From Thalassobius sp002708925 (GTDB lineage: Bacteria > Pseudomonadota > Alphaproteobacteria > Rhodobacterales > Rhodobacteraceae), in assembly GCF_049803795.1 (NCBI RefSeq), contig NZ_JBNAGJ010000006.1, positions 115,496 through 179,495 of the forward strand: 64,000 nt of DNA, read 5' to 3'. The position numbers were made by a program, and so were the translations under genes. This document shows positions 16,968 to 25,453 of the stretch, piece by piece; the stretch's first letter is position 1, and the number at the start of each line of letters is the position of its first letter. The notes beneath the pieces are model-generated. The model did not search any database, was not told where the DNA came from, and saw only the letters and a list, made by a program, of their open reading frames with translations.

Positions 16968-17647
16968 CTGACATCAGCGCAATCAAACTAAGCAATGCCC
17001 AGATCGCCTGGCGCGCCGCGCAGGACATCGCCGACGGGGCCTATGTGAACCTTGGGATCGGGTTTCCCGAAATGGTGGCGAAATACCAGCCTCCGGGCCG
17101 TCAGGCGATTTTCCACACGGAAAACGGTGTGCTGGATTTTGGCGAGGCTCCGGCCAATGGCCAGGAAGACTGGGATCTGATCAACGCCGGTAAGAAGGCC
17201 GTCACGCTGCGCCCCGGCGCCAGTTTTTTCCACCATGCAGACAGTTTCGCGATGGTGCGGGGCGGGCATCTGGATGTGGCTATTCTGGGGGCCTATCAGG
17301 TGGCGCAGAATGGCGATCTGGCGAACTGGTCCACTGGCAAAGGCGGCGTTCCGGCCGTGGGCGGCGCGATGGATCTGGTGCACGGGGCCAAGCGCGTCGC
17401 GGTTCTGACGGATCACGTCACCAAGACCGGCGCGCCCAAGCTGCTGGCGCATTGCACCTTGCCCCTGACGGGGGTGGGCTGCGTGACGCGTGTCTACACC
17501 TCGCTTGCTGTGCTGGACATTGTGGATGGGTGTTTCGTGCTGAGAGAGAAGCTCTCTCAGCTGTCGCTGGACGCGCTGCAATCCGTGACCGGCGCTGAAT
17601 TGAAGATCGACGCTCCGGTCACCGACCTGAGCGTCCCCGAGCTGTAA
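16964..17647 (+). CDS. pcaJ: 3-oxoadipate CoA-transferase subunit B
   Basis: The 227-residue beta subunit, carrying the catalytic Glu53 in HTENGVLDFG that forms the glutamyl-CoA intermediate, and the GIGFPEMV loop. The protein ends with the usual beta-subunit segment rich in LSLDALQSVTGAEL. It overlaps pcaI by four bases and is ten bases from pcaF. Acetoacetyl or other 3-oxoacid CoA-transferases share these motifs, but the neighbouring thiolase and upstream ring-cleavage genes favour 3-oxoadipate. Confidence 0.93.
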   Translation: MTDISAIKLSNAQIAWRAAQDIADGAYVNLGIGFPEMVAKYQPPGRQAIFHTENGVLDFGEAPANGQEDWDLINAGKKAVTLRPGASFFHHADSFAMVRGGHLDVAILGAYQVAQNGDLANWSTGKGGVPAVGGAMDLVHGAKRVAVLTDHVTKTGAPKLLAHCTLPLTGVGCVTRVYTSLAVLDIVDGCFVLREKLSQLSLDALQSVTGAELKIDAPVTDLSVPEL

Positions 17648-17656
17648 GAGGAAACC

Positions 17657-18853
17657 ATGGAAGCCTATATTTGCGATTACGTCCGCACTCCGATCGGGCG
17701 CTTTGGCGGGGCGCTGTCCAGCGTGCGCGCCGACGATCTGGGGGCGGTCCCGATCCGCGCGCTGATGGAACGGCACGATGTTGACTGGTCTCGTATCGAC
17801 GAAGTGTATTACGGCTGTGCCAACCAGGCAGGCGAGGACAACCGGAATGTCGCGCGTATGTCGGCCCTGTTGGCGGGGCTGCCGGTGGATGTGCCGGGCA
17901 CGACGCTGAACCGGCTGTGCGGGTCCGGCATGGATGCCGTCATCGCCGCCGCACGGGCGATCAAAGCCGGAGAGATTCACCTGGCCATCGCCGGTGGCGT
18001 AGAAAGCATGTCGCGCGCCCCCTTTGTGATGCCCAAGGCCGAAACCGCGTTTTCCCGCGCGGCTGAAATTCACGATACCACGATTGGCTGGCGCTTCGTG
18101 AACCCCGAGATGCAGGCGCAATACGGCGTGGATTCCATGCCTGAAACCGCTGAAAATGTGGCCGAGGATTTCAAAATCAGCCGTGCCGATCAGGATGCTT
18201 TCGCGCTGCGCAGTCAGGCAAAGGCCATCAGTGCGATTGCCTCGGGGCGGTTGGCGAAAGAGATCGCCGCCGTCACCATCCCTCGGCGTAAGGGCGAGCC
18301 GGTCGTGTTCGATACGGACGAGCATCCCCGTGCCTCCACCCCGGAGAAACTGGGCAGTCTGCGCCCGATTGTGCGCCCCCAGGGCACTGTGACGGCTGGG
18401 AATGCCAGTGGCGTCAACGATGGGGCTGCCGCGCTGATCATTGCCTCGGAAGAGGCCGTAAAAACCCATGGTTTGCGCCCGATTGCGCGGATCATGGGCG
18501 GCGCAACCGCTGGCGTTCCGCCGCGTGTTATGGGCATTGGTCCCGCGCCGGCCTCGGCAAAGCTGATGAGTCTGCTTGGTCTGGGGCAGGCGGATTTCGA
18601 TGTGATCGAACTGAACGAGGCATTTGCCTCGCAGGGGCTGGCAACGCTGCGTGAGCTGGGCATTGCCGATGATGATCCGCGCGTGAACCCCAATGGCGGG
18701 GCAATCGCGCTGGGGCATCCGCTGGGCATGTCGGGCGCGCGCATCACCGGAACCGCCGCGCTGGAGATGCAATTGAACGGCGGAAAACGCTCGCTTTCCA
18801 CCATGTGCATCGGCGTCGGCCAAGGCATCGCCATCGCGCTAGAGGCGGTCTGA
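17657..18853 (+). CDS. pcaF: 3-oxoadipyl-CoA thiolase
   Basis: A 398-residue thiolase that cleaves 3-oxoadipyl-CoA to succinyl-CoA and acetyl-CoA. The catalytic set is Cys88 (NRLCGSGMDA), His354 (GHPLGMSG) and Cys384 (CIGVGQG). The segment ANQAGEDNRNVARMSALLAGLP is seen in PcaF/PaaJ enzymes and less in acetyl-CoA acetyltransferases. A GAGGAAACC ribosome binding site precedes the ATG. It closes the pca operon and is followed by a hairpin. Confidence 0.93.
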   Translation: MEAYICDYVRTPIGRFGGALSSVRADDLGAVPIRALMERHDVDWSRIDEVYYGCANQAGEDNRNVARMSALLAGLPVDVPGTTLNRLCGSGMDAVIAAARAIKAGEIHLAIAGGVESMSRAPFVMPKAETAFSRAAEIHDTTIGWRFVNPEMQAQYGVDSMPETAENVAEDFKISRADQDAFALRSQAKAISAIASGRLAKEIAAVTIPRRKGEPVVFDTDEHPRASTPEKLGSLRPIVRPQGTVTAGNASGVNDGAAALIIASEEAVKTHGLRPIARIMGGATAGVPPRVMGIGPAPASAKLMSLLGLGQADFDVIELNEAFASQGLATLRELGIADDDPRVNPNGGAIALGHPLGMSGARITGTAALEMQLNGGKRSLSTMCIGVGQGIAIALEAV

Positions 18854-18888
18854 CCCGGCCAGCGCCGCGGCCGCTATCGTGAAATCCA

Positions 18889-18918
18889 AACCCGCCGGCT
18901 GTTCAGGCTTGGCGGGTT
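18889..18918 (+). terminator. Hairpin after pcaF
   Basis: AACCCGCC (18889-18896) and GGCGGGTT (18911-18918) form a perfect 8-bp stem with a 14-base loop, 36 bases after the pcaF stop. No T-run follows. The remaining bases up to 19086 show no gene and would contain the promoter of the next regulator. Confidence 0.5.
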
Positions 18919-19086
18919 CGGGCAATCATGTTGGTCTGGGCTTGGCGCATCCGCACTGTTTGGGGTGCGGATCAACATGTTTTCACATGAGCCCAATTTG
19001 ATGCTAGACCTCTTTTTCAGCCGTTGGCCAGGCATTCACCGGCTAAGCTCAGCGGTTGATCCAGCCATTCCAGAACGGGGGCACGC

Positions 19087-20568
19087 ATGGCTACAGACGG
19101 TTTCCGAGTATCCTTGCTGGATGTTGGGCCAGTCAATGCCTCGGTTATTTGCAACGATACGGATGTGGGGTTTGTCGAGCGGACAATCGGGGGCGCCCTG
19201 AGCCTGTCACATGTTCTGGTGGTTACCGATGATCTGGAATTGATGCGATCTGCGGGCCCCGAAAGACGCATGAGCATCGTTGCCTCGGGCCTGAGCGATG
19301 TGCCCGTGCGCTTTGATGAGGTGCGCAGCCGGCTCGGCCTGGCCGCGCAGGATCTGGATGGCTGTAGCGCGATTGTCGTCGATATGCGCTGGGGCATGGG
19401 CAGTGTTTCTGCTGCGGCCAATTTCGAACGCTGGGGTGGCCAATGCGATCGGTTGGTGGCGCAATTGGGCATCCCGGTGATTTCCGTCTACAAAAGCGAG
19501 CTGCTGGTCGAGGATCAGCTGCTGGCCGCGTTGCGCGGGCACAGTCATTTCCTGTCTCCGTCGGGGGCCTATTCCAATCCCTACTGGCTGCCGCCTGACT
19601 ATCTGACGGGGGCAAGCCTGACCAAACAGGCGCAGTTCCTGTTGGGGCGCATTGTGCCTGAATATGCCGGGCTGGCTCTGGATCAGGACAGCGGGGAAAA
19701 CGCGGCGTCGGGGGCGAATCCGGGGTGGATTGCCACACGCAAACGGATCACGCCACGATCCGGCAATGACGATATCTGGAAAATCAGGTGTTTTGGCCGT
19801 TTGCGCATTTATCTGTCGGATGGCACCCAGCTGCAATGGGACATTCAGGGCAGCTCTCCGAAACGGTCGAAGACGTTATTCGCCTGTTTGCTTCAATGCG
19901 GAGAGCGCGGCGCAAAATCCGACGAACTGGCAGAGCTGCTGTGGGACGACGACGTTGCACAAGAGGTGAAACGCTCGCGGCTGCATCACGCCATCGCCAT
20001 GCTGCGCAAGACACTGGGCGGTGCCCGGTATGTGGCCCGGACGGGGGAATATTACAGCCTGGTGCCTCCGTCTGGGACATGGATCGACGTGGCCAGCTTC
20101 GAACAGCTGTGCCAGAAGGCCAAGATACTGGCAAAAACCGGCATGGACGCAGAGGCCATTCAGATGCTGGACGCTGCTGACCGGCTGTATACGGGGGATC
20201 TGTTCGAAGATATGTCGCCCGAATTTTCAGATGCCGACTGTCTGGATTGGGTGGTTCCGCGCCGAATGTGGTTCAAGGAAATGGCGTTGAAAGTCTTGCG
20301 CGACAAGGCCGAGATCCTGCGTGGTCAGGGCCAGTTGCGAGAGGCTCTGGCCTGTTGTCAGAAAGCGCTGAGCGCCGATCCGGCCTGCGATATGGTTCAT
20401 GCCGAAGCGATGAAGATTTTTCATGCCCAAAGCCGCCCGGACGCTGTGGCCCGTCAGTACCGGCTTTATCGTTCGGCCATGGCGGCAGTGGGGGCATCGC
20501 CTGATTCCGATGAACTGGCGGATCTGTGTCGAAAGCTTATGCAAGTTGATGAAAATAAACGAATTTAA
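19087..20568 (+). CDS. SARP/BTAD-type transcriptional activator with an N-terminal MEDS-like sensor
   Basis: A 493-residue regulator. The N-terminal half (about 1-200) resembles the MEDS (DcmR) sensory domain: VVDMRWGMGS, then a region around FERWGGQCDRLVAQLG and a conserved His-containing ALRGHSHFL. The middle (about 235-330) is a winged helix of the OmpR/SARP type (FGRLRIYLSDG; LAELLWDDD; LHHAIAMLRKTLGG). The C-terminal part (about 335-485) is a bacterial transcriptional activator domain of TPR-like helices (LYTGDLFEDM; LREALACCQKALSADP). It directly precedes, and points the same way as, the P450 gene cluster, so it is the obvious candidate activator. The MEDS assignment is less certain than the SARP part. 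Confidence 0.75.
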   Translation: MATDGFRVSLLDVGPVNASVICNDTDVGFVERTIGGALSLSHVLVVTDDLELMRSAGPERRMSIVASGLSDVPVRFDEVRSRLGLAAQDLDGCSAIVVDMRWGMGSVSAAANFERWGGQCDRLVAQLGIPVISVYKSELLVEDQLLAALRGHSHFLSPSGAYSNPYWLPPDYLTGASLTKQAQFLLGRIVPEYAGLALDQDSGENAASGANPGWIATRKRITPRSGNDDIWKIRCFGRLRIYLSDGTQLQWDIQGSSPKRSKTLFACLLQCGERGAKSDELAELLWDDDVAQEVKRSRLHHAIAMLRKTLGGARYVARTGEYYSLVPPSGTWIDVASFEQLCQKAKILAKTGMDAEAIQMLDAADRLYTGDLFEDMSPEFSDADCLDWVVPRRMWFKEMALKVLRDKAEILRGQGQLREALACCQKALSADPACDMVHAEAMKIFHAQSRPDAVARQYRLYRSAMAAVGASPDSDELADLCRKLMQVDENKRI

Positions 20569-20640
20569 TTTCGCAAAGAAATCCCAAAGATAAGCGCGTA
20601 TTGTGATTCCCAACGCATGTATTTGTTAGGGAGGACAAGC

Positions 20641-21876
20641 ATGACCGAGCCACACGTGGCCTCCGATACGCCGACACTTGATGTGTTCGATCTCAAGGCG
20701 CCCCACGCAATCTGGAAGACGCTGCGCGACCACGATCCCGTGCATTATGACGCGGATAGCGGCTATTGGGTCGTGACCCGATACGAGGACATCAAAGCCG
20801 TTTTCGACGATTACAAAACCTATTCGGCCGAGATTGCCCAGGCACCGTTCCGTCCGCTGTGCGACGCGGCCAAACAGATCATCGCGCAAAGCGGTTTTAC
20901 CTCGGGTCTGTCGGCGCGGATGCCGCCGGATCACACGCGCATCCGCAAGGTTGCGCAATCGGCCTTTGGCCCGCGGCGGTTCAAATCCATCGAGCCAAAG
21001 ATCGAGGCAATCATCGACAAAGCCCTGAACGAAGCCGCGCAACTGGGACGTTTCGATTTCTTCCGTCAGGTGGCCTATCCGGTTCCGGCGCTGGTGCTGT
21101 TCACCATGATGGGCATTCCGGACGAAGATGTCCCGCAGGTAAAGGAATGGGCCGTCAGCCGCGCCTTGCTGACCTGGGGCAATCTGGAGGATGACGAGCA
21201 GATCGTCCATGCTCGCGCCATGACCGAGTATTGGGCCTATTGCCGGAATCTGATTGCCGCACGGCGCGAAAACCCAGGTGACGATTTCCCCAGCGATCTG
21301 CTGCGGGCTCAGGCCGATGGGGCGGACATCACGGATGAGGAAATCGCCGGTGTCATGTATTCGACCCTGTTTGCCGGGCATGAAACCACCACGACCTTGA
21401 TGGCCAACGCAGTGATTGCACTGATGCACCAGCGCGATGCCTGGGATGCGATCTGCAAGGATCCGGGGCTGATCAAAAATGCGACCGAGGAAATCCTGCG
21501 CTACACGCCCTCGATCGTCAGTTGGCGGCGTCTGGCCAAGGTGGATACCTCGATTGCGGGGGTCGCTATTCCGGCCGGGTCAAAAATCCTGATGGTCATG
21601 GGGTCGGGCAACCGCGATGAGGCCGTATTCCCCGGCGGAGAAGCGTTCGACATCACGCGCCAGAATGCGCGCACCCATCTGAGCTTTGGCTACGGCATTC
21701 ATTTTTGTCTGGGCTTTCAACTGGCCAAGATGGAGTTTGGCATCATGCTGCGGGAGCTGACCAAACGCTTCCCCAACATGACCCTAAGCAGCGATCAGCA
21801 GATCGACTATCTGAAGAATATCTCGTTTCGAGTGCCCCTGCGTGTCGATGTCGATCTGGGGTTGGGAGGCAAATAA
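20641..21876 (+). CDS. Cytochrome P450 (bacterial class I, CreJ-like role proposed)
   Basis: A 411-residue soluble P450. The I-helix reads LFAGHETTTTL, the ExxR of the K-helix is in TEEILRYTPSIVSWRR, and the haem loop is FGYGIHFCLG with the thiolate ligand Cys356. Start at 20641 is set by GGGAGGACAAGC. Electrons can come from the ferredoxin and ferredoxin reductase encoded at the end of the same gene run, making a complete three-component system. Immediately downstream are two PEP-synthase-like genes, as in the Cre pathway, in which the P450 oxidises the methyl group of an aryl phosphate. Substrate here is unproven. Confidence 0.9.
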   Translation: MTEPHVASDTPTLDVFDLKAPHAIWKTLRDHDPVHYDADSGYWVVTRYEDIKAVFDDYKTYSAEIAQAPFRPLCDAAKQIIAQSGFTSGLSARMPPDHTRIRKVAQSAFGPRRFKSIEPKIEAIIDKALNEAAQLGRFDFFRQVAYPVPALVLFTMMGIPDEDVPQVKEWAVSRALLTWGNLEDDEQIVHARAMTEYWAYCRNLIAARRENPGDDFPSDLLRAQADGADITDEEIAGVMYSTLFAGHETTTTLMANAVIALMHQRDAWDAICKDPGLIKNATEEILRYTPSIVSWRRLAKVDTSIAGVAIPAGSKILMVMGSGNRDEAVFPGGEAFDITRQNARTHLSFGYGIHFCLGFQLAKMEFGIMLRELTKRFPNMTLSSDQQIDYLKNISFRVPLRVDVDLGLGGK

Positions 21877-21878
21877 AC

Positions 21879-22940
21879 ATGACGACATTCACTTTACCCT
21901 TCGCCGAGATCGGCTCGGCGGATCACGCGCGCGTTGGCGGCAAATGCGCCAGCCTGGGCGAGATGACCCAGGCCGGGGTTGCCGTGCCGCCCGGATTTGC
22001 CGTCACCACCGATGCCTATCTGGAAATGCTGAACGCCACCGGGCTGCGCGCCGAGATCGAGCAGCAACTGGCCCATACCGATTTCGGGGATGTCAATTCG
22101 CTGGAGCGCTCGGCGCAGGCGATCCAGGTGCGGTTTCGTTCGCATCATCTGCCGCCATCGGTGACGCAGGCCATTGCCAGCAGCTATGCGGCGATGGGCA
22201 GTCAGATGCCGGTGGCGGTGCGCTCTTCTGCCACGGCCGAGGATTTGCCCGATGCGTCCTTTGCGGGGCAGCAGGATACCTATCTGTGGGTGGTCGGGGC
22301 GCAGGATGTTGTTGAACATGTGCGCGATTGCTGGGCGTCTTTGTTCACGGCCCGCGCGATGAAATACCGCCATGACAACGATCTGGGCCAGATCGACGTT
22401 CTGATGAGCGTCGCTGTGCAGAAAATGGTGAATTCCCGCGCCGCAGGGGTGGCGATGACGCTGGACCCGCTGAACGGGGATCGGACGCGGATCGTGATAG
22501 ATGCCTCTTACGGTTTGGGGGAACTGGTGGTGTCGGGCATCGTGACGCCGGACAATTACAGCGTCGAAAAGGTTCTGATGGAGGTCGTGGACCGGAAAAT
22601 TGCCGACAAGCATATCGAGCTGATCCCCGACGGGGCTGCGGCAACCACGGTCGAGCGCGCCGTCAGCGACGACCGGCGCAAGGCGCAATGTCTGACCGAC
22701 AGCGAAATCATCGCGGTTGCCAAACTGGCCAAGCAGTTGGAGCGGCAGAACGGCTGCCCTCAGGACGTGGAATGGGCCTTTGATGCGGACCTGCCCGACG
22801 GTGAAAACCTGATGGCCCTGCAAAGCCGCCCCGAAACCGTGTGGTCTCAGAAACCCAAAGAAAAACCCAAAACATCCTACGCAACCGGCATGGCCGGGAT
22901 CGTGGGGGCGCTGAACAACCCGATCGGCGCCAGAAAATAA
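21879..22940 (+). CDS. ATP-binding subunit of a PEP-synthase-like aryl kinase (CreI/phenylphosphate synthase beta type)
   Basis: A 353-residue protein equal to the N-terminal ATP-grasp part of PEP synthase and pyruvate phosphate dikinase. It has VGGKCASLGEMTQAGVAVPPG at the start, the nucleotide loop AVRSSATAEDLPDASFAGQQ, and DPLNGDRTRIVIDASYGLGE. It stops before any phospho-His or PEP-binding domain, so it cannot be a complete PEP synthase. The next gene supplies the phospho-His domain. This split is known for phenylphosphate synthase (Thauera) and for CreHI of the 4-cresol pathway, which phosphorylate a phenolic hydroxyl. It starts two bases after the P450 stop. Confidence 0.82.
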   Translation: MTTFTLPFAEIGSADHARVGGKCASLGEMTQAGVAVPPGFAVTTDAYLEMLNATGLRAEIEQQLAHTDFGDVNSLERSAQAIQVRFRSHHLPPSVTQAIASSYAAMGSQMPVAVRSSATAEDLPDASFAGQQDTYLWVVGAQDVVEHVRDCWASLFTARAMKYRHDNDLGQIDVLMSVAVQKMVNSRAAGVAMTLDPLNGDRTRIVIDASYGLGELVVSGIVTPDNYSVEKVLMEVVDRKIADKHIELIPDGAAATTVERAVSDDRRKAQCLTDSEIIAVAKLAKQLERQNGCPQDVEWAFDADLPDGENLMALQSRPETVWSQKPKEKPKTSYATGMAGIVGALNNPIGARK

Positions 22941-22971
22941 GCTCATTGGACAATCAGGGAGGATAAACCCA

Positions 22972-24783
22972 ATGGACGCACAGACTTCGATGTTTCCCAG
23001 TGCCTATGATCTGAAAGCCCCTGCCGGGGCCGAAGGCTGGGAAGACCTGTACCCGTATTACCTGACATTTCAGCCGAAGCTGCGGGAAAAAGAGGACGCC
23101 AAATTCTGGTTCTGCGACAGCCAGCACTGGCCGAACCCGTTCAAACCCTTCGACGCGCTGACGGTGGAATTCGCGGTCAAATGCCTGGGCCAGTATAACA
23201 CCCGCCACTATCTGGTGCCGCCGGCCAATGGTGTGGATTACCGGATTCACAATGGTTACTGCTATATGTCGCCGATTGCCGTCGCGCCTGACCAGATCGA
23301 GGGCCGGGTGCCGCAATTCCTGGATCGCGCGGGGCATTATTTCCAGAACTGGCCCGATCTGCTGGAGAACTGGCATAAAAAAGTCCGGGCCAATATCGAC
23401 GCGATGGAGGCGCTGGAGTTCGAAAAACTGCCCGAGGTGGTCCCGGCCGAGTGGGTCAAGGATGGTGTCGGTCTGGATAACACCACCCATCTGACCGAGG
23501 CCTATGATAAGGCAATTCAGCTGCTGTACCGCACCTGGCAGTATCATTTTGAATTCCTCAATCTGGGCTATGCGGCCTATCTGGATCTGTTCGGGTTCAT
23601 GAAGGAACAGTTCCCCTCGATCCCCGATCAGGCGATTGCAAAGATGGTGCAGGGCCATGACAGCGATCTGTTCCGCCCCGATGACGAGTTGAAGAAACTG
23701 GCGCGTCTGGCCATCGAGCTGGGGGTCGCGGATGCGTTGAAATCCGGCACTGTGGACGAGGCTCTGGCCGCTGTCGGCGCGCAGCCGGGCGGGGATAAAT
23801 GGCTGGCCGCCTGGGAAGAGGCCAAAGACCCCTGGTTCAACTATACCACCGGCAATGGGTTCTACTCGACAGACAAATACTGGATCGAGCATCTGGACAT
23901 CCCGATGGGCTATCTGCGTGATTACATCGCCCGCGCCGAAGCCGGCGACACGATCGAGCGCCCCACCGCCCAGCTTCATGCCGAGCGCGACCGGATCACC
24001 GCCGAATATCAGGAAATGATGGACCCCGAAGCGCAAGAGGTGTTCCAGGGCAAACTGGGCCTGGCGCGGGTCGTGTATCCCTATGTAGAGGATCACAACT
24101 TCTATATCGAACATTGGTCGATGGGGGTGTTCTGGAAAAAGATGCGCGCCCTGTCGAAACTGCTGCACGAGGAAGGCTTCTGGCCGACCGAGGACGGTAT
24201 GTTCTATCTGACCCGCAACGAGGTGCGCGACGTTCTGTTCGATTACGGCAACGCCTGGGCGACGGGGGGCGATTGGATCGGGCCCAGCTACTGGCCGCAG
24301 GAAATCGAACGCCGCCGCGGGATCATTGATGCGCTCTCGACGCAGGCGCCGCAGCCCGCGCTGAACAACCCGCCCGAAGTCATCACCGAACCTTTCACCA
24401 TCATGCTGTGGGGGATCACCTCGGAGTCGATCAAGAACTGGACGGGCGGCGATGACGAAAGCGGGGATCTGACCGGCATGGCCGCCAGCCCCGGTGTGGT
24501 CGAAGGTCTGGCCCGTGTCATCCGCAATCCCGATCAGTTGGATGAGATTCAGGAAGGCGAAATTCTGGTGGCCCCTGTCACCGCCCCCAGCTGGGCGCCG
24601 GTCTTCGGCAAGATCAAAGCGACGGTCACCGATATCGGCGGCATGATGAGCCACGCCGCGATTGTGTGCCGCGAATACGGCTTGCCGGCTGTGACGGGAA
24701 CGGGCAATGGCAGCTCGCGCATTGAAACCGGGCAGCGTGTGCGCGTTGACGGCAACACCGGCCAGGTCACGGTCCTGAGCTGA
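22972..24783 (+). CDS. Phospho-histidine subunit of a PEP-synthase-like aryl kinase (CreH/phenylphosphate synthase alpha type)
   Basis: A 603-residue protein whose C-terminal about 90 residues are the swivelling phospho-His domain of PEP-utilising enzymes: DIGGMMSHAAIVCREYGLPAV, with the phosphate-carrying His561. The first about 480 residues lack the PEP/pyruvate-binding TIM barrel of PEP synthase and are presumably where the acceptor binds; I see no other named domain. It has a GGGAGGATAAACCC ribosome binding site and lies 31 bases after the ATP-binding subunit. The size pair (about 68 and 38 kDa) matches the two-subunit aryl kinases. Proposed reaction: ATP-dependent transfer of phosphate to a phenolic hydroxyl. 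Confidence 0.82.
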   Translation: MDAQTSMFPSAYDLKAPAGAEGWEDLYPYYLTFQPKLREKEDAKFWFCDSQHWPNPFKPFDALTVEFAVKCLGQYNTRHYLVPPANGVDYRIHNGYCYMSPIAVAPDQIEGRVPQFLDRAGHYFQNWPDLLENWHKKVRANIDAMEALEFEKLPEVVPAEWVKDGVGLDNTTHLTEAYDKAIQLLYRTWQYHFEFLNLGYAAYLDLFGFMKEQFPSIPDQAIAKMVQGHDSDLFRPDDELKKLARLAIELGVADALKSGTVDEALAAVGAQPGGDKWLAAWEEAKDPWFNYTTGNGFYSTDKYWIEHLDIPMGYLRDYIARAEAGDTIERPTAQLHAERDRITAEYQEMMDPEAQEVFQGKLGLARVVYPYVEDHNFYIEHWSMGVFWKKMRALSKLLHEEGFWPTEDGMFYLTRNEVRDVLFDYGNAWATGGDWIGPSYWPQEIERRRGIIDALSTQAPQPALNNPPEVITEPFTIMLWGITSESIKNWTGGDDESGDLTGMAASPGVVEGLARVIRNPDQLDEIQEGEILVAPVTAPSWAPVFGKIKATVTDIGGMMSHAAIVCREYGLPAVTGTGNGSSRIETGQRVRVDGNTGQVTVLS

Positions 24784-24836
24784 TCTTACCAATGGGAGGA
24801 TCCGTTCGCGGGTCTTCCCTCTCGCAGGAGATAGAA

Positions 24837-25442
24837 ATGTTGGACAAACCTAACGACCTTTCGCGGTATGATCCGGTTTGGCGGGCCTCGGAACGCTATA
24901 TGCGGGCGCGCAAGAACGATGTTCACATCCCGCTGTCCTTTGCCTGGGCGCAGAAACTGCTGGATGAATATCCCGATGCGGATCGTGATGTGTGTTCGCT
25001 GGCGATTTTGCTGCATGACATCGGCTGGTATTCCATCGACATGCAGGACATCATCGAAAAGGGGTTTTCCGGCCCGAATATGCTGCAATCGGATGTGCGG
25101 TATCTGCATGAATCCGAAGGCGTGCGGCTGGGCACGCAGGTGTTGCAGGATACCGGCTGGCCGCAGGATGTCATTGATCAGGTCTGCGAAATCATCGACG
25201 GGCACGACACCCGGCCAAAGCCGCGCCATCTGAATGACCGGATCGTGCGTGATGCGGACAAGCTGTGGCGGTTCGAGGTGACGGGCGTTGCCGTGGCCTG
25301 CGACTGGTTCAAGATCACGCCGCATGGCTATGCGGATCGGCTTGAACAGCAGAAAACCCAGCTGGAGACAGACGCGGGCATTCGTATGGCAAGCGAAACT
25401 TTGGCGCAGACACGGCTGTGTCTGATGCTGCATGTGATCTAG
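24837..25442 (+). CDS. HD-domain metal-dependent phosphohydrolase 1
   Basis: A 201-residue HD-superfamily protein. The metal-binding residues are seen as His60-Asp61 (ILLHDIGW), a second HD-like pair at 123-124 (DGHDTRPKP) and Asp139/Asp141 (RIVRDADKLWRF). Start at 24837 follows GCAGGAGATAGAA. It lies between the kinase subunits and an aldehyde dehydrogenase. In a phosphorylate-oxidise-dephosphorylate pathway a phosphohydrolase must remove the phosphate at the end, and this protein (or its relative at 26890) fits that place. The substrate is inferred from context only. Confidence 0.75.
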   Translation: MLDKPNDLSRYDPVWRASERYMRARKNDVHIPLSFAWAQKLLDEYPDADRDVCSLAILLHDIGWYSIDMQDIIEKGFSGPNMLQSDVRYLHESEGVRLGTQVLQDTGWPQDVIDQVCEIIDGHDTRPKPRHLNDRIVRDADKLWRFEVTGVAVACDWFKITPHGYADRLEQQKTQLETDAGIRMASETLAQTRLCLMLHVI

Positions 25443-25453
25443 GGGAAACGATT

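Noticed and set aside
21879..24783. Anaerobic phenol pathway (phenylphosphate synthase feeding a phenylphosphate carboxylase)
   Set aside because: The kinase layout fits, but no UbiD-like carboxylase genes or CBS-domain gamma subunit are present, and the neighbours are oxygen-dependent (P450 with ferredoxin and reductase).
21879..24783. A split but ordinary PEP synthase
   Set aside because: Neither protein contains the PEP/pyruvate-binding barrel, so pyruvate to PEP conversion is not supported.
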